A stretch of DNA of 6,396 nucleotides from an uncultured Phycisphaerales bacterium. GTDB taxonomy: Bacteria > Planctomycetota > Phycisphaerae > Phycisphaerales > UBA1924. Location of the stretch: the NCBI GenBank assembly GCA_937891445.1, contig CALAFV010000591.1, positions 1 to 6,396 on the forward strand. The letters are read 5' to 3'. Of the stretch, positions 5,146 through 6,396 are shown piece by piece (positions within the stretch are counted from its first letter, which is position 1; the number at the start of each line of letters is the position of its first letter). The position numbers and the translations under genes were made by a program. Below the pieces are notes generated by a model. That model was given only the letters and a program-made list of their open reading frames with translations, made no database searches and was not told the DNA's origin.

Positions 5146-6396
5146 TCAGACCACCTGCAGCAGTTTCATCGTCCGCTGCACGATGTCCTGGGCCGTCAGC
5201 CCGCACATCTGGAGCATCTCCTGCTCCGTCCGGGCGCTCTTGGGGATCCGCGTCACGTACATCTGCTCGAGCGTGAACGCGTCCCCGGAGTTGGTCAGCG
5301 CGTCGGCCACCGCCGAGCCGATCCCGCCGCCGTAGTTGTCCTCGATCGTCACGACGTACCCGCCGTTGGCCTGCGCCAGGTCAAGCAGCGCGTCGGCGTC
5401 GAACGGGATCGAGTACAGGTCCACCAGCGTCGCGCTGACCCCCGCCTTGTCCAACTGGTCCAGCGCCTTGTTCGCCTCGTGCACCATGTACCCCGCCGCG
5501 CACAGCAGCACGTCGCGCCCCTCGGTGAGCACCTCGAACCCGCCGAGGTTGAACACCTGGTCGTCGGAGTAGATGAACTCCGTGTCCGACCGCAGCGTCC
5601 GCATGTAGCACGCCCCCTCGTACTCCGCCATCGCCGCCGTCAGGGCGTAGGCCGCGAACGCGTCGCACGGCTGGAGGATGTAGCACCCGGGGTTGCCCCG
5701 GTGGTCGCGCATCGTCGTCCACGAGCGGAACCACGAAACGTCCGGCAGCCCCATCTGGCTCGGCCCGTCCGCCGCCAGCGTGATCCCCGCGTGGCTCCCG
5801 ACGATCTTGAGGTTCGCCCCGGAGTTGATCGCCATCTCGATCTGGTCGTACCCCCGCGTGACGAACTTCGCGAACGTCGAGCAGAACGGGATCTTCCCCG
5901 CCGCGCTCAGCCCCACCGCCGCGCTGAACATGTTCTGCTCGGCGATCTTGCACTCGATGAACCGCTCCGCCAGCGCCGGGTCCTTGCGGAACGTCTCCGC
6001 GAACGTCGAGTTGCTCACGTCCGCATCCAGCACCACGACACGGTCGTTGGCCTGCCCCAGCGCCCGCAGCGCGATGCCGTACGCCCGCCGCGTGGCCATC
6101 TTGCCGGTGTGCAGCACCGACTCCATGTCCATCTTCTTCATCATCTGGGTGAGCGTCGGCAACTCGCCGTACGACACCTCCTTGGGCGCCATCTCCCGCG
6201 GCGGCTGGATCATGAACTGGTCGCTGCTCACCAGCGCGCTGGTCAGTTCCACGCGCCGCTCGTCCAGTTCCGCGATCGCCTTCTTCAGGGTCTCCCCCGT
6301 CGCCGGCTTGCCGTGCCACCCCGCCCCCATCATCACGCTCGACCCCCACCCCTTCACCGTCTTGGCCACCACCGCCAGCGGCCTCGCGTCACCGCC
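5146..6396 (-). CDS. tkt: Transketolase, C-terminal part (5' end beyond the window)
   Basis: Transketolase moves two-carbon ketol units between sugar phosphates with thiamine diphosphate and a divalent metal, in the cytoplasmic pentose phosphate pathway. The window holds 416 codons; the N-terminal part of the ThDP-binding domain, with its GDG metal motif, lies outside. Visible are the end of that domain (VVAKTVKGWG at 9-18, GWHGK at 26-30) and the pyrimidine domain, beginning about residue 98, with IAEQNM (151-156), whose glutamate E153 should activate the cofactor. PFCSTFAKFVTRGYDQIEMA follows at 170-189, SHAGITLAADGPSQMGLPD at 201-219, the phosphate-binding MRTLRSD at 265-271, and the C-terminal domain (EDNYGGGIGSA at 352-362, RIPKSA at 383-388). 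SHxG...DGPSQM and IAEQNM match the animal-type transketolase rather than the E. coli TktA type. The frame is open to the window edge, so the gene is intact as far as seen. A terminator follows it. Confidence 0.95.
   Translation of the reverse strand, partial: GGDARPLAVVAKTVKGWGSSVMMGAGWHGKPATGETLKKAIAELDERRVELTSALVSSDQFMIQPPREMAPKEVSYGELPTLTQMMKKMDMESVLHTGKMATRRAYGIALRALGQANDRVVVLDADVSNSTFAETFRKDPALAERFIECKIAEQNMFSAAVGLSAAGKIPFCSTFAKFVTRGYDQIEMAINSGANLKIVGSHAGITLAADGPSQMGLPDVSWFRSWTTMRDHRGNPGCYILQPCDAFAAYALTAAMAEYEGACYMRTLRSDTEFIYSDDQVFNLGGFEVLTEGRDVLLCAAGYMVHEANKALDQLDKAGVSATLVDLYSIPFDADALLDLAQANGGYVVTIEDNYGGGIGSAVADALTNSGDAFTLEQMYVTRIPKSARTEQEMLQMCGLTAQDIVQRTMKLLQVV

Noticed and set aside
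1..6396. A novel defence, mobile or CRISPR-like system
   Set aside because: I looked for regularly spaced palindromic repeats, transposase or integrase motifs, toxin-antitoxin pairs and tRNA or rRNA sequence and saw none. All clear genes are housekeeping or ordinary signalling families.

Overview
This is a GC-rich window (roughly 70 %; third codon positions almost all G or C) that looks like the genome of a planctomycete, probably of the Phycisphaerae kind. The lineage call rests on a LEPR-XLL motif (LEPRRLL) in a predicted surface protein, a short M16 peptidase with a planctomycete-like C-terminal half, and a transketolase of the 'animal' subtype. It is an inference from the proteins read here. 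The window ends inside tkt and may be a metagenomic contig or a cut from one.

Layout. Positions 1 to about 270 hold the first 84 codons of a DUF3750-type protein on the plus strand. At about 271 the homology stops abruptly. From there to 1092 runs a LEPR-XLL repeat protein on the minus strand, itself cut in the middle of its second repeat at the same point. The first block uses clearly more A/T-ending codons than the rest, so I read the join as a chimera: an assembly or cloning artefact, or an illegitimate recombination. A divergent intergenic region (1093-1330) holds a 10-bp inverted repeat and three spaced direct repeats. The M16 peptidase follows on the plus strand (1331-2581). Facing it with an 18-bp gap is a minus-strand block: an HDOD protein with a degenerate GGDEF domain (2600-4096), recO (4270-5025), an intrinsic terminator (5080-5108) and the C-terminal two thirds of transketolase (5146 to the window edge).

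How the genes relate. recO (recombinational repair) and the HDOD/GGDEF-like gene are probably co-transcribed, because they lie in tandem and a GTG start overlaps the recO stop by 4 bp. Transketolase (pentose phosphate and Calvin-type sugar interconversion) is separated from them by the terminator. The M16 peptidase and LEPR-XLL genes are divergent and could share regulatory DNA. I see no defence island, mobile element, CRISPR array, tRNA or rRNA. Most of the window is ordinary housekeeping sequence. The points worth a second look are the junction near 271, a possible leaderless-promoter pattern shared by the M16 gene and recO, the repeats at 1175-1295, and the degenerate signalling domain.
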